In this document: positions 5,794-5,852 of the stretch, piece after piece | Layout of the letters: every line of letters begins with the position of its first letter | How positions within the stretch are numbered: the first letter of the stretch is position 1 | NCBI GenBank assembly: GCA_021202495.1 | Contig: JAJQCX010000054.1 | Span: 1 to 5,852 of the forward strand | Length of the DNA stretch: 5,852 bases | Reading direction: 5' to 3' | Source of the DNA: Clostridia bacterium | GTDB lineage: Bacteria > Bacillota > Clostridia > UMGS1883 | Translations under genes and position numbers: made by a program | The notes under the pieces: model-generated | Databases searched by the model: none | What the model was told of the DNA's origin: nothing | The model's input: the letters and a program-made list of their open reading frames with translations, nothing else

Positions 5794-5852
5794 AATTCTG
5801 AACTGCATCCCGTCAAGAGGACAATGAAATAATATAAAATTTTCTATGAGAT

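Noticed and set aside
5833..5838. TATAAA as a -10 promoter for a gene beyond the window
   Set aside because: No -35 hexamer lies at the proper distance, the region is generally AT-rich, and no following gene can be seen.
5824..5851. Start of a sixth gene at ATG 5824 or ATG 5845
   Set aside because: ATG 5824 reaches a stop after two codons. ATG 5845 has no ribosome binding site and only a few bases before the window ends.

Overview
The window looks like a piece of a Bacillota (Clostridia-type) chromosome, probably from a plant-fibre-degrading gut or rumen bacterium. This is inferred from strong AGGAGG ribosome binding sites, TTG and GTG starts, Gram-positive style signal peptides, and domain types (GH43, LamG jellyroll, atrophied bacterial Ig) common in secreted proteins of such organisms. 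The species cannot be named from the sequence. All five genes lie on the + strand and are packed head to tail (intergenic gaps of 2, 15 and 19 bases, then an 8-base overlap), so they probably form one transcript. An extended -10 promoter element is visible at the very start of the window.

Bases 1-51 hold the promoter element and a strong ribosome binding site. Bases 52-1737 encode a secreted family 43 glycoside hydrolase (arabinofuranosidase/xylosidase type) with a CBM42-like (AbfB) beta-trefoil and a C-terminal Ig-like module. Its catalytic domain carries a canonical EF-hand calcium loop in an insertion just before the catalytic acid. Bases 1740-3236 and 3252-5279 encode two secreted paralogues with the architecture LamG - bacterial Ig - LamG and no recognisable enzyme domain. 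The second also has a duplicated C-terminal beta module of about 160 residues. They arose by tandem duplication and share two nearly identical DNA patches.

Bases 5299-5764 encode a small type II toxin-antitoxin pair: an acidic antitoxin-like protein overlapping a RelE/ParE-family toxin. It sits directly behind the carbohydrate genes with no visible terminator between them, and its base composition is more AT-rich. Bases 5765-5852 are non-coding apart from a small hairpin.

Working model (inference): the GH43 enzyme is exported and removes arabinose or xylose residues from arabinan or arabinoxylan. The two LamG proteins are co-exported, non-catalytic carbohydrate-binding or scaffold partners that hold substrate or enzyme near the cell. 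None has an SLH domain, LPXTG signal, lipobox or paired dockerin repeats, so how they stay at the cell, if they do, is not visible. The toxin-antitoxin pair is probably a passenger or stabilising module rather than part of the carbohydrate pathway.
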